Of a stretch of DNA of 64,000 nt, positions 26,645 to 38,426 are shown piece after piece (position 1 is the first letter of the stretch; every line of letters begins with the position of its first letter). The stretch is from Ipomoea triloba. Lineage: Eukaryota; Streptophyta; Magnoliopsida; Solanales; Convolvulaceae. Under the pieces are notes generated by a model that was given only the letters and a program-made list of their open reading frames with translations, did not search any database and was not told the origin of the DNA. The stretch covers positions 2,837,721 through 2,901,720 of the forward strand of contig NC_044923.1 of NCBI RefSeq assembly GCF_003576645.1, written 5' to 3'. The position numbers were made by a program, and so were the translations under genes.

Positions 26645-27385
26645 AGGTGTCAGTCACTATTTAATGGTTCACAAAACACGCAAAAGAGTTAAATTGCATT
26701 ACGTAGGAAGACCCTTTGCAATGGATTCAATTGAGAGGGTGTTGAAAAAAGAATTGAACTTGTTACTTTATAGTAAGACAATTATGCTCTACTCACTTGA
26801 CCATTCTTTTTGTGTTGCATGAGCTTTTGATTAGGGAGTCAGATAGTGAAGAATATGATGATTTGTTAATGGGAACTCGAACAACCGAATAAAACTTGGC
26901 TAAATTTGTCATTTGTCTCGTTAGGATGGTGGCTAGGTCATTAAACTTCTTTCTTCTAAGTTTGTTAAGTCTCCAAAGCATAGCTCAATCGATTAATCAA
27001 AGAAGTATTAATAAGTCTAATTTGTTGATAGTTCTAATGTGTATGGTTCAATTCTGAATACAAACACTATGTTTATATATAAATCGTTAAGACATATGTT
27101 ACGATTTACTTCCTCCACCCGAGCAGGATTGGAGGGAATGCAATCCTAAGTTTTAGTTAAAGTGTCACGTCTCAATTAGCTTGCTATTAGTTGCTTAATA
27201 TGCATACCCCTATCGATATGCGTTGTACCAAAACATTCTAACATTTAATGAGAAATGGACAGTGGGAAAGAAATCTGCATAAGACAATATTCTACTCTCA
27301 TCTCCACATGCACTTCACTTCCTATCTAAACTCTGTAATCTTATTTAAACAAAATCAAACTCTTCCAAATCAGGTTGTTTAGTTG

Positions 27386-27425
<40 letters not shown>

Positions 27426-27654
27426 GGGTAACAAAAGTAATATGCAACTATTATCCAAAAGTTTGCACTTGATAAACTTGTTCATGTGTAAGAACAAACT
27501 CAACAGTTTTTACAAAACTTTGTATTCTTTTGTCAACAAGGAGAGCGGGGGAGAAAACTAGCAAAAAAAAAAAAAAAAGATATTGAGCGGAGTTGCTGGT
27601 GCACGCATCGCGCACGCATCAATTTTTTTTTTTTGCGGAGCCCACAATTAAAAA
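26645..27654. other. intergenic DNA with tRNA-like relic
   Basis: A weak A-box-like phrase tagctcaatcgattaatcaa at about 26981 belongs to the family repeated at 28860-29390. A (TTA)n microsatellite lies at about 27388-27425. No gene. Confidence 0.4.
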
Positions 27655-27966
27655 ATATTTTTACAAGGACATTTGCAGTTGTGGTGTTTAGTGTGGTTTT
27701 GAGGAAGCCAAACTTATGTGGAGAGAGGGTGAGGAGAGAAGATTTGGGTACGCACTTGCAAGGACTTGGTTTTTGGTAGTAAAGTGAGTCCCACCACAGC
27801 GCAACAAAAGCGTCATTTGTGGCTTGTGAGGTGCAACACAGTGCCCAGGCCAGCTGAGCGCGTTAATCTAAAGATTTTTTTCTCCTTTTTTTCCCTTTCC
27901 TCCTATATTTTCTTTCCTAGTCACATTGCAAAAACTCTTCAAAAACTATAATGGGAGATGCTCTAA
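27655..27966. mobile_element. Tourist-like non-autonomous element (putative)
   Basis: The right end gggagatgctc followed by taa, the CT-rich segment cctttcctcctatattttctttccta and a run aaaactcttcaaaaact resemble the right end of the element at 63558-63942. The left end ggacatttgcagttg is a weak inverse match. Related members appear at 56575, 58676 and 63558. Confidence 0.4.
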
Positions 27967-28417
27967 ATTCTTTTTTTTCCTCTCTTACCATCTCTTCCCT
28001 CTACCTTACCCAAATAATCCACAAAAATCCCCTTAGACTATTGGGGATGCTCTGGTCTAATAGTTGTAAACAACACAAGAGAGGTAAATTACATTAAGAA
28101 AATCTTGTGCAACAAACTCGACCGAAAAAATATTGACAAGATCGAATTAAACACATGACCTTCAAATACGAGAATCATATTCTATTTACTCCGTCAATCA
28201 GAAATTATTATTATTATTATTAGGGTTTAGTGATATTACAGTTAATGTGAAAGGCAGAAGAGGTGTACATCAAGAATAAAATTATTGCAGACTCCAAGTA
28301 TATGCTGACAATTGAAGCCCGTGATCTATCTCTTTAGCTTCCAATTTCACGGTCTCCATCACACGTGAACTCACCGATCTGCCCTCCTATAATTTACTCT
28401 GCTCTGCATTTTTCTTG

Positions 28418-28420
<3 letters not shown>

Positions 28421-28469
<49 letters not shown>
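28421..28469. repeat. (TTA)n microsatellite
   Basis: About 16 near-perfect TTA repeats. The open frame that runs through it is low-complexity and not a gene. Confidence 0.95.
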
Positions 28470-28587
28470 TTATTCTCCATTACTGCCATTTCCCATTCTT
28501 CACAAGCAGTTTTCCAGCCATGCATACATCATATCCGTAATAACAACATCAAGCTGGCAATTTATGAAACTGGCATTATTATTTCGA

Positions 28588-28880
28588 GTTTGGAGTTAAT
28601 ACTCGATTTGGTCCCTCAACTATTTTTTTTTTTTTGGCAAAGTCCCTCAACTATTAAAATTTTATCATTTTTATCTTCGATTTTCAAACTTGTTCAATTG
28701 CATCTCCAACTATGCAATTTTTACTTAAAGCTAGTCTTTTGTTCAAACCAAAATAATCCCAAGTAGGACAATTTTGGTTAACAATTGTATAGTTGGGGAT
28801 GAAATTGAGCAAGTTTGATAGTCGATGATTAAAGTGATGAAATCTTAATAGTCTAGAGATCAAAGTATAACTAAATTGGT
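28588..28880. mobile_element. Mutator-type MITE (putative)
   Basis: The left end gttaatactcgatttggtcc..caacta and the reverse complement of the right end (tttagttatactttgatctctagacta) are similar, and the interior is partly self-complementary. The wording resembles ends of known MULE-derived MITEs. No clean target duplication found. Confidence 0.5.
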
Positions 28881-29390
28881 TAACCAATTTAAGGAGGGTT
28901 ATGTATCTTGCTTTGCAGGTTTTCATAAGGTGCAAGTTGTGGGGGGAATTTGTAAATCCGTGACGATAAGGATAGATGGAGACATTCAAAATTGGAGTGC
29001 ATGCAATTTATTAAATTGGCATTATTTCGCTTATAATACATAGTTTAACTAGTTAACCAATTCAAAGAGAGATACGTGCCTTACTTGACTAGCCGCCATA
29101 GAATGTCTATTGTGGGCTCTAGTTGGGAGCATATAAACCTACCACTCTAAGATAAAGCTAGCTAGGTAGAGGCATTCGGGATTAGGGCGAAAGTTATTGA
29201 ATGAATTGATGACATTGCTCGACGCCTCGACACATAACTCAACTGATTAACCAATCTAAAGAGAGCTAAGTACCCTATTCGGTTGCAGGTGTAGAGTTTG
29301 GTAATCTATAAATCCTCGAGTCTAGAACAAGAACAAATAGAGATATTCGAGATTAGGATGCAATTTATCCAACTAGAATTTGACAGTATC
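28860..29390. repeat. three degenerate tandem repeats, tRNA-like head
   Basis: Three units of about 180 bp (near 28865, 29040 and 29227) each start with ctaa.t.gttaaccaa.t.aa.gag and end with a gagattcgggattagg-type phrase. The starting phrase resembles a Pol III A box, so these may be decayed SINEs in tandem. Confidence 0.55.
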
Positions 29391-29852
29391 CCCAAATCCC
29401 AATGCGTGTGACAATCTAGCTGTTCAACCGTGTTACATACAGTAATATGTATATATCACAATGTCTGCATCCATCCTTCACGGTGCAATGATACTAAACG
29501 ATGATTAATAACCTTATTCTCGTCAAAAGCAACACCCATACGTATCAACCACTCTCGTTGACTCTATAATTAGTATCACCATCTCTCATTCATTGTGGAT
29601 TCCAGACTGATACCCATGCCATATTATCTCATCTTCCCATCCCCACAAAAAACCGAAATACCCTCGCCCCAAAAGCCTCACATTTGATCCGACAAGATAG
29701 TAGATGAGTAAATTACAGTGACCCAAGTGCCTCTTAGATATGACTAGTGTCTGGTGCTTACAAAGAACTCATTACATTAGGTATAACTCCGATACTGCTG
29801 TTATTATCAGGTCTCGATTATGTGTCTTTGCTTATAATCTATCACCTAAAAA
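29391..29852. other. intergenic spacer
   Basis: No gene or repeat recognised. Confidence 0.4.
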
Positions 29853-30110
29853 TCAACTGACTGGCATGGATCTTGACAGTTGGTTTTTCAATTCTCCCAC
29901 TCGAGATGCAATTGCGGATTTAATGGCGGAATATATAAAAGACAAAATTGTCCTAAACATGATTCTAGATATAGTCTTCCTTGCTAGCTTTTCCAATGTA
30001 CAAAATGAGACTCCATAACAAAAGAGAATATGCTCCATGACAAAGAGGCCACAGTGCATGCCAACATCAACATGAGTTAGTTTGATTGGGAAAATGATTC
30101 TTATAAGATT
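29853..30110 (-). pseudogene. possible Ulp1-like protease C-terminal remnant
   Basis: On the minus strand the frame reads VDVGMHCGLFVMEHILFCYG followed by ARKTISRIMFRTILSFIYSA. The GxxCGxFVxxxxxxY pattern resembles the segment around the catalytic Cys of Ulp1/SENP-type (C48) proteases, which are common cargo of plant Mutator and CACTA elements. The upstream part of the frame shows no recognisable domain, and the His and Asp of the triad are not found. A gene fragment, not a working gene; the assignment is tentative. Confidence 0.35.
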
Positions 30111-31741
30111 TTGATACTTTAAGAGGAAATTAAATCTCTTTTGTCTTGTAATATTATAGTTCGTCTTTGCTTTTAAACTGAGATAATACCCGAAATGACG
30201 GGTTTCAAATAACACGTTCGAACTCATGACTTTTGACATGGAATTAGTTCTGATACTAAATTGAAACAAGTACTCCATCTCAACTAAAAATCTAATTTGA
30301 TAGTTGGACTGCTGTTGGGCGTCGGGCAGGTTGGCCGAGCTCAGCCCCTGCTCGATTTGAGATTTAGCATTGTGGCTTACCATAGGAATGTGGTTAAATA
30401 GTTAATGTCCACCTACCTATATTCAGACAACCAGATAACCAAAGAATTTTGTGATTAAGCATGCTTCACTTACCATAATCACAAGATAGGTGACTCACTG
30501 GGAAGTAAGCATAGTTCCGGATAGATGTACGTGGGTGTAAGTCAGACCAAGTCTAGTCTCGAAATTAACGAGACGAAAATCAAGTCTAGTCTCAGATGGA
30601 ATGTGGGCCCGACGACCAAGTCCAATCTCGGACAGGATGCTCAACAAAACGTATTGAAACGCAATAGTAAATTCATCAATACCTAAATAACTGAATTAAG
30701 ATACCACACTCAAAATTATTCCCAAATTTTCATCCTAATTCCTTTAATTTGTACCAACAAGAGAAAAAAATTAAAATCGCCAGATTTGCATAGAGTTAAT
30801 AAAGGGTAATGGGTGGAATTCCTATGGCAACTTGTTCATTATCAATTGAGAAAGCATCATATGCAGGATTGTCTGTTTCCCTCAAATAGTTAAGTTGTAA
30901 AATGAAGTGACATTTTGTTCCCAACTTTAGTTTCACATGCAACCCCAAAGAAAATTCCAAAACACCCAATTGTAGCTTGATCGCTTTAACCACGTTCACA
31001 ATACTAAACAATGTTTGGCCATACATCGTGAGGCCAAATATGTCACATCTGTACTATAATTTCTCCATTCCAATATCGTTGTCAAGGTCAGACTAATTCA
31101 GATTTTACCCTAGAGTAGAGACATGATATAAAGACTAATTTGAGTTTAACTCGAATGAAAGTTTGTTTAATTAACGCCCTAGAGTTCTTTTAACATGGCA
31201 GATGAATATAAAAATTTATTAACAATAGATTTACCAATTACTTTAAATTGCTCGTTTGATTTCTATATCCGTACATAACAACCACTTCGTATGTCCATGT
31301 AGCTAAATGATACTCCGTAAGTACTAAATTCCATCATATTCTTCACCCCATGACTTCGATCTATATAAACTTTTAAATTTTTTTTGAATGACGAGAGAAA
31401 CTCGCAATTACTTCTTGACGATGTGTACCTGATAAATCCTTTAAAGTTGTGCACAGGGTAAATCCCACTATGTGTAATAGCTATATACACATTTTTGGTT
31501 TGAACCCCAAACTTCTTTTAAGAGCCCATCATCTATCCAAAAGACTAGTAGAGAAAGTAAATTATAGTATGTCTCAATTAACCTACATGCTACAAGGTAT
31601 ATATACGCTTTTTTGTCTGAATGATACATATAGTATTCGTATCTCCACCACGACAAAACTAATCCAAATTCAATTCCAATTCAATGTGTAGAAATTGTGT
31701 CTTATAAAGGAAAGACTTGACTAAGAATTCCTTCAACATAA

Positions 31742-31746
<5 letters not shown>
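30111..31746. other. intergenic DNA
   Basis: AT-rich. A self-similar stretch tagtctcgaaattaac / caagtctagtctcagat near 30552-30596 is a short duplication. No gene seen. Confidence 0.4.
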
Positions 31747-31827
<81 letters not shown>

Positions 31828-33212
31828 TGATTATCCGACCTTATGGTTATATTAATTTGGCGTTTTTTCTTATTATAAATTCAGCGGCTCTTTCGTTCTC
31901 TGTCCATTTAACTGTTCGGGTCTATTCGCGTTCGTTCTGGGATGCACGGGAGCTGGCTCTAGGGATGATTATATTAATTACGTATTTATGAACTGACAAC
32001 TTGTACGACATACATACTATATAATATACGACCACTTCGTATGTCCGCGTAGCTAAAAAAATATGTACATATATGATATATGTACAATGATAGGTGAAAG
32101 CTGCCGACAATCTGACGTTCATGGTCGTATATAGGACTGGTGGAGGGGTCCAAGTGAGTTACTGAGGTTGCAGCAAGGACCAAGGGGGAATGGTGTCAAT
32201 TAATTACAGCATGTGCATGCTAGGTACTACACCTAAGGGACCTTTAATTTCAACATTTTGATACAAACAAAACAAAAGAGAATGAATATCGTTGGGGTTA
32301 TAAATACCCTACAATTAGCCCAAATTTGGCTTCGTTTGGATTGCAATTCGATTTAAACTTAGCGTGTCTGAAAATATACTTTAGAGGTGTTGGGCGGAGG
32401 TTGGTAAAGGGTCAAGTTCAGCACTCGGTGATAAGAAATTGTTGAATGAAAGCTTGAAAGGTCCGTCCAACACCCTACTACCTCTTGAAAATGTGGTGGC
32501 ATGCAGTATAAGAAAATAAAGTTACACATTTGCTATTAGCTATAACTTTAATTTTAGCGTAACGGTAAGCGTTTATCCTAACAAGTGGTATCAGAGCCGA
32601 GCAATCAAAATACGTCTAATTAATCAATTGTGAGATTGGAACCTATTGGAGAGAGATTGGACGAGGTGATTATCAAGTAAGTATTGTAGGTCTAAATCAC
32701 CAAGAATGAGTACACGACTTTAGGCATGAATCTTGTTTGTTTGTCTCCATATGACAAAAACCTTAACATCAAAATATACTCTTGATTATGAGTTTGAACT
32801 TCGCCGGAACTGTCTCATTCTACTCGTATATATAACTTCGTTTATATTGTTCTAATTAATACGAAATGTCAAGACCCAAAATATAGCACATTAATGCACA
32901 TATAAAGGTATAATAACTTCAAATAAAGACCGGTCTTAAATCTCAAGGCCAACTGTCCAACTAAAGAGGTGCTTAATTACAATTCAGTGAGTGAGAAATT
33001 AGTTACTGTGTTCGACGGTCAGCTGTTTCACCCAAAGAGGTGTTTATAATTTACTGAAGGAATTAGTCATTGTGTTCAACGCTAGAAATTCTGGGTACAC
33101 CCAGAAGAAAAGAAAAATGTAACAAACAACATGGTATGATATTATTAAATAAAAAAATCATATCTTAATATGAAATTATATAACAACATAACACTTATCA
33201 AATCAAAAATTC
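31747..33212. repeat. first copy of an exact 1,466-bp duplication ending at an N
   Basis: Bases 31747-33212 recur at 33215-34680 with a constant 1,468-base offset. The copy begins inside an (AT)n tract of about 80 bases and ends at tcaaaaattc just before the N at 33213. Confidence 0.92.
32388..32597 (+). mobile_element. LTR end plus primer-binding site (TRIM-like remnant)
   Basis: TGGTATCAGAGC at 32586-32597 is the standard primer-binding site complementary to initiator tRNA-Met. It follows two bases after a CA that could end an LTR beginning TGTTGGG at 32388, an LTR of about 196 bp. That is the size range of TRIM elements. No protein domains and no second LTR are visible. Copied again at 33856-34065 within the duplication. 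Confidence 0.6.
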
Positions 33213-33213
33213 N
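33213..33213. other. single N, contig junction
   Basis: One ambiguous base next to an (AT)n tract, between exact copies. Confidence 0.95.
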
Positions 33214-33214
<1 letters not shown>

Positions 33215-33295
<81 letters not shown>

Positions 33296-34680
33296 TGATT
33301 ATCCGACCTTATGGTTATATTAATTTGGCGTTTTTTCTTATTATAAATTCAGCGGCTCTTTCGTTCTCTGTCCATTTAACTGTTCGGGTCTATTCGCGTT
33401 CGTTCTGGGATGCACGGGAGCTGGCTCTAGGGATGATTATATTAATTACGTATTTATGAACTGACAACTTGTACGACATACATACTATATAATATACGAC
33501 CACTTCGTATGTCCGCGTAGCTAAAAAAATATGTACATATATGATATATGTACAATGATAGGTGAAAGCTGCCGACAATCTGACGTTCATGGTCGTATAT
33601 AGGACTGGTGGAGGGGTCCAAGTGAGTTACTGAGGTTGCAGCAAGGACCAAGGGGGAATGGTGTCAATTAATTACAGCATGTGCATGCTAGGTACTACAC
33701 CTAAGGGACCTTTAATTTCAACATTTTGATACAAACAAAACAAAAGAGAATGAATATCGTTGGGGTTATAAATACCCTACAATTAGCCCAAATTTGGCTT
33801 CGTTTGGATTGCAATTCGATTTAAACTTAGCGTGTCTGAAAATATACTTTAGAGGTGTTGGGCGGAGGTTGGTAAAGGGTCAAGTTCAGCACTCGGTGAT
33901 AAGAAATTGTTGAATGAAAGCTTGAAAGGTCCGTCCAACACCCTACTACCTCTTGAAAATGTGGTGGCATGCAGTATAAGAAAATAAAGTTACACATTTG
34001 CTATTAGCTATAACTTTAATTTTAGCGTAACGGTAAGCGTTTATCCTAACAAGTGGTATCAGAGCCGAGCAATCAAAATACGTCTAATTAATCAATTGTG
34101 AGATTGGAACCTATTGGAGAGAGATTGGACGAGGTGATTATCAAGTAAGTATTGTAGGTCTAAATCACCAAGAATGAGTACACGACTTTAGGCATGAATC
34201 TTGTTTGTTTGTCTCCATATGACAAAAACCTTAACATCAAAATATACTCTTGATTATGAGTTTGAACTTCGCCGGAACTGTCTCATTCTACTCGTATATA
34301 TAACTTCGTTTATATTGTTCTAATTAATACGAAATGTCAAGACCCAAAATATAGCACATTAATGCACATATAAAGGTATAATAACTTCAAATAAAGACCG
34401 GTCTTAAATCTCAAGGCCAACTGTCCAACTAAAGAGGTGCTTAATTACAATTCAGTGAGTGAGAAATTAGTTACTGTGTTCGACGGTCAGCTGTTTCACC
34501 CAAAGAGGTGTTTATAATTTACTGAAGGAATTAGTCATTGTGTTCAACGCTAGAAATTCTGGGTACACCCAGAAGAAAAGAAAAATGTAACAAACAACAT
34601 GGTATGATATTATTAAATAAAAAAATCATATCTTAATATGAAATTATATAACAACATAACACTTATCAAATCAAAAATTC
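33215..34680. repeat. second copy of the exact 1,466-bp duplication
   Basis: Identical in all stretches compared with 31747-33212, including the (AT)n tract and the LTR-like end with a primer-binding site at 34054-34065. Confidence 0.92.
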
Positions 34681-34820
34681 TCCTAAACTTATTCATTTTG
34701 TTATCCAATCAACCTTAAAAATAACTACATTTTGGATTTAATTTTCTAATCTCGTGTAAGAATTTAATCATTAAAAAAAAAAAAAAAAAAAGAATTTGGC
34801 TAATATCCATGTATATGTTT

Positions 34821-36482
34821 TCATGGAATGTGCACCCAAATACCCTCGCTAGGTATTTCTTGATGAACCACAAAGAGCATATAGTACCCGGATGGTGCTA
34901 GAATGGCCGAACCCGGTGTCACTGCGTCGATCTGGTACGTACTTTTAGCAACATATTTCACACCCCCGGAACCAATCACTAGAAGTCTTTGGTTCATAGA
35001 GAATGAATGTGTGTTAAATGAAGGTGCAACGAGTGTCACCGTGACCAAATTTGTATTCACGGGTCCCGCCACCTTGAATCGAACCGGAACCCGTTTTCCA
35101 TACCCGAATTGGGAATGTGAAGCGGGCGAGATGATAGTTGGGCGGGCGAGAGACATTGCCGGGTCCAAATACCCCGGCGAGAACGCTTCCAGCCGTAACT
35201 CCGTCGGGAATAAGACGTTGGTGAAGTTGTAAAGCTCGTGGGCATTGCTGCCACCGACGAGAACCCGGCCGTCCCGGAGCAGAAGCGCGGTGGAGTGGTA
35301 CATTCGGGGGATCGCAGTCGGGTTCTGGAGCTCGAACCGCGCGCCCACTGGGTTATCGGGCCGGTAAAGAACCGGATTCAAAACCGGCCCCCGACCGAAT
35401 TCCCAACCCGCGGAGCCGGCACCGGCGCCGTTGATAATAAGGACGTTGCCGTTAGGCAGAGTCACCATGTCCCCCATTAATCTAGCTTCCGGCATAGTTT
35501 CCATCACCCATTTCGGGTTCGGATCGGTTATTATAATCCGCCCACAAGTGTTGAGCGCGTGGAGAAACTTCCCGTTTTGGGCGTTAATATATGACCCTCT
35601 TGGAGCGCCGCCGCAGACCAAAACCTCCGCCGAGATCGCCGGAGACTGCAAATTTTTCAGCGGGAGAAGAACCGCCGACCCCGTGCTCGGATAACACCGC
35701 GGCTGGCCGTCCGGCATTTCCGGATAAGCCCTCACAACGAAATTCTTAGTATAATCGAACAAAATCGCCCGATTATTCGCGAAAATGAAGAGATTCCCAT
35801 CGACATTGAGAAAAACAAACGGGTAAAGATTATTCTCCTCATTCTTATCATTAGTCTCAACCAAAAACCTCAGACTATACACATGATTCGCAGCGGTTTT
35901 GGGGTAAAACTCATAACTATACGCGCGTCGCCCCCCGACGACGATCTGCCGTCCATCTGGCAAGATTTGGCTAGTAGAATACCACCGCCGTTGGATCAAC
36001 CCGCCAGGAATTTCCTCCCAATCACATTTATTATCACTACAAGGCCGGAAAACCCTCACGACGTGATCGCCGTCGTTGAACCCGCCGGTCTGAACCAAAA
36101 TGCCGTCCGGCGTGACGGCGCCGGAGGAGCACCACACGTCGGTGTTGACCGTGAGCGGGCGCACGGAGTTCGAAGCGACGTCGTATTCAACGGAATGAGC
36201 CGTACAGTCAACGGCGAGCACTTTATCGTTCGGATCGTAACGGCATTTCCCGTCGGGGAGAGAAATGTTGGAAAGTCCGAAATCTGTGCGGTCGTAGATG
36301 ACAACTTTGTCGTTGTGGAGAAGCTGCATATGCATGGCGACTATGCCGAGGTTTTGCTGGAGTAGGTCCCACTTTCCGCCGCCGCCTGCGGCGGCGAAGA
36401 GGCTGTTACGGCGGCATTGGAGTTGCAGAAGAGAATGCAAGTGGAACAGTACGAAGAAGATAACAATAAATTTTCGATTCAT
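34821..36482 (-). CDS. secreted copper-radical oxidase, glyoxal/galactose oxidase-like (copy A)
   Basis: Single exon, 553 aa. A hydrophobic N-terminus (FIVIFFVLFHLHSLL) is a probable signal peptide, so it acts in the wall or apoplast. The N-terminal glyoxal oxidase domain (about 45-430) is a Kelch-type propeller; the C-terminal domain (about 440-553) is the DUF1929/galactose-oxidase-like Ig fold. The copper and radical residues can be placed by motif: Cys118 (DVWCSSGAV) and Tyr168 (RRWYSTSQILPDGR), the pair that forms the thioether radical cofactor, then Tyr395-His396 (IPRMYHSTALLL) and His492 (THSFSMNQRLL). All are present, so it should be active. Plant relatives oxidise galactose residues or aldehydes and make hydrogen peroxide. 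The ATG at 36482 is chosen because a TATA box lies at 36602-36608; the in-frame upstream ATGs overlap it or lie before it. Paralogue of 44273-45931. Confidence 0.92.
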   Translation of the reverse strand: MNRKFIVIFFVLFHLHSLLQLQCRRNSLFAAAGGGGKWDLLQQNLGIVAMHMQLLHNDKVVIYDRTDFGLSNISLPDGKCRYDPNDKVLAVDCTAHSVEYDVASNSVRPLTVNTDVWCSSGAVTPDGILVQTGGFNDGDHVVRVFRPCSDNKCDWEEIPGGLIQRRWYSTSQILPDGRQIVVGGRRAYSYEFYPKTAANHVYSLRFLVETNDKNEENNLYPFVFLNVDGNLFIFANNRAILFDYTKNFVVRAYPEMPDGQPRCYPSTGSAVLLPLKNLQSPAISAEVLVCGGAPRGSYINAQNGKFLHALNTCGRIIITDPNPKWVMETMPEARLMGDMVTLPNGNVLIINGAGAGSAGWEFGRGPVLNPVLYRPDNPVGARFELQNPTAIPRMYHSTALLLRDGRVLVGGSNAHELYNFTNVLFPTELRLEAFSPGYLDPAMSLARPTIISPASHSQFGYGKRVPVRFKVAGPVNTNLVTVTLVAPSFNTHSFSMNQRLLVIGSGGVKYVAKSTYQIDAVTPGSAILAPSGYYMLFVVHQEIPSEGIWVHIP

Positions 36483-36601
36483 GTTTTGAATGTGGTTTTT
36501 TTTGGAGTGGTGAGAAAGGTTGGTGTTGGATAGGGTATTGTTTTTTGGTTTCTTGGTCGGAAGTGTGTGGCTGAGTGGGAAAGATAGCCATTTTCCCTCC
36601 A

Positions 36602-36608
36602 TTATATA
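36602..36608 (-). promoter_or_regulatory. TATA box of oxidase copy A
   Basis: TATATAA on the minus strand, about 120 bases upstream of the chosen ATG, predicts a transcript start near 36572 and a leader of about 90 bases. Confidence 0.65.
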
Positions 36609-36609
36609 T

Positions 36610-37837
36610 AACGCAGGGGATGATGGATGGGATATATGATTACTACACGCAAGCACCCGCGTCAAATTTCAACCTATCTGGGCTTGGTACTCCGAATATA
36701 GTGATTTTCTCCCGTTCAGATTTAAACTTTTAAATTTATCACCTATTTATTGTCTTTGAAACATAAATAGTAAGATTTTGAAAGTCCAAGAATTACGGGT
36801 TTTCAATTTGAAAGTATAGCACGTGGCAAAACCATTATACTCAGAGAATCGCATAAGAAATTGACTCATTTTTTATAAACTATGTTTTCACTATATCAAA
36901 AGTTATAACAAATAATGATAGATTTGAATTATACACAAAGCGGCATGACCATTGATAGAATATGGACTATGGGTAATTATCCGATCGCAGTCAGCTTGAC
37001 ATTGGAAGGTAGTTAGACCGGCGCTCGACACTCGGGTTTGGGACTTGACCAGTCAGCTTTGACGGTAGGAGAAGGAATTAAGTGATAACTCCACGATTAT
37101 AGAAAGATAATCAAGGTTAACATAAATTATATCGTACTTCCTAATTATTTTTTCTATTTTATAAATCACCCCCACATCTCATTAATTACACCACTCTACA
37201 ATAAATACCAAATTACCCTAATGATATTCTACTTCCATATATATATATCCTATTACTAAGTAAGCTTTTATGATGGAGTTTTGTTTTCGTTTTTGTTTTT
37301 TTGTTTTTTTTCGAATTTGAATTTGAATCCAAAATTTATATGTATAATTCTTTTGTGCTCATGTCTTAAAAATGAGTAAAGTAAATAAATTGTGAGATAT
37401 GAATCAAATAAACTTCAATACCATATTTGTCTTTTTGTAAGTTTGTTCTTTTGGTTGTTGTTATAGTAGTCGTCATGTGAATACATGATTGGGAAATAAC
37501 AGAGTTTATTTAGGGAGTAATGAATGAATTATTCCCTCCATCACATTCTTCCAGTTTTATAAATTTTTTTTTCTACGATACTAAATTACTAATATATTAA
37601 TAGGACTGATATTAATAGAAGAAATGTATATATGCTTAATCTAAAAAGCACATAATAAATAATTCTTAAAGTAAAAATATGGTTTTCGTGCAAAAACTTG
37701 TAAAACTTTTTGGGTTCTACAAACAATTAATAATGATTGTTGAAAACTATAATTAAATATTAAAAAATTACACTTTTCATTCATAAATTATAAGGTAATT
37801 GTAGAATTCGTCCGACATATATATGGGAGGATGTAAC
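36610..37837. other. intergenic DNA upstream of oxidase copy A
   Basis: AT-rich promoter-side DNA without gene or clear transposon. Confidence 0.4.
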
Positions 37838-37975
37838 CCATGATAACTCAGTTAAACACAGATGCTAGACATTTGCTTACTGTGCACACGGAACTATTTA
37901 CTTTGAAAGGTTATTCCTATCGCTGGTGAGACTCGATCCCGAATCATTGTAACTAACTGAGCTACTTATATGGGA
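37838..37975 (-). mobile_element. tRNA-derived SINE
   Basis: On the minus strand an A-box-like TAGCTCAGTTAGTTA is followed at tRNA spacing by a B-box-like GGGATCGAGTCTC. The plus-strand text catgataactcagttaaacacagatgct and ggtgagactcgat is shared with the relic at 18965-19060. Confidence 0.65.
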
Positions 37976-37981
37976 CACTAA

Positions 37982-38426
37982 GGGGATGTTTGGTTGGGTG
38001 GAAAAAATTTTCCATGGAAGTTGTTTTCCTTAAAATAGAGGAAAGTATTGATTTATGATGTTTGGTTCATGGAATTCATTTTCCATTGGAAAATGAATTC
38101 CATGAATTTGAGGAAAACAAAATCCTTGGTTGGACCAAGGATTTTGTTTTCCATGGAAGATGGGAAGAAAAGTTGGTATACTTGGACTATTTTACCCCTT
38201 GTGCTCTTTCCTAATTATTATTATTTTTTTTAATTTGTATGGGCATATAAGTCTTTTACACTCATTATTCCTTACAATTATAAATTCAACCAAACAACGG
38301 AATTAGTATTCCCAGTAATTTTTTTTCCACCAACCAAACAACAAACTTCATCTTCCTAGTAACTACTTTTCCATGGAATTACAATTTCACTTCCCTTAAA
38401 ATATTTTTCCCGAACCAAACGAGCCC
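37982..38426. mobile_element. Tourist-like MITE (PIF/Harbinger type)
   Basis: The inverted ends ggggatgtttggttgggtgg and, from the right, gggctcgtttggttcgggaa flank a partly palindromic interior. TAA trinucleotides at 37979-37981 and 38427-38429 form the 3-bp target duplication. Confidence 0.8.

Noticed and set aside
28365..28766. 133-codon open frame
   Set aside because: Runs through a (TTA)n tract giving poly-Ile; no domain.
34903..36489. Several plus-strand open frames opposite the oxidase gene
   Set aside because: Antisense shadows of a GC-rich coding exon with no family resemblance. The same holds opposite copy B (44263-45983) and the receptor kinase (59209-62742).
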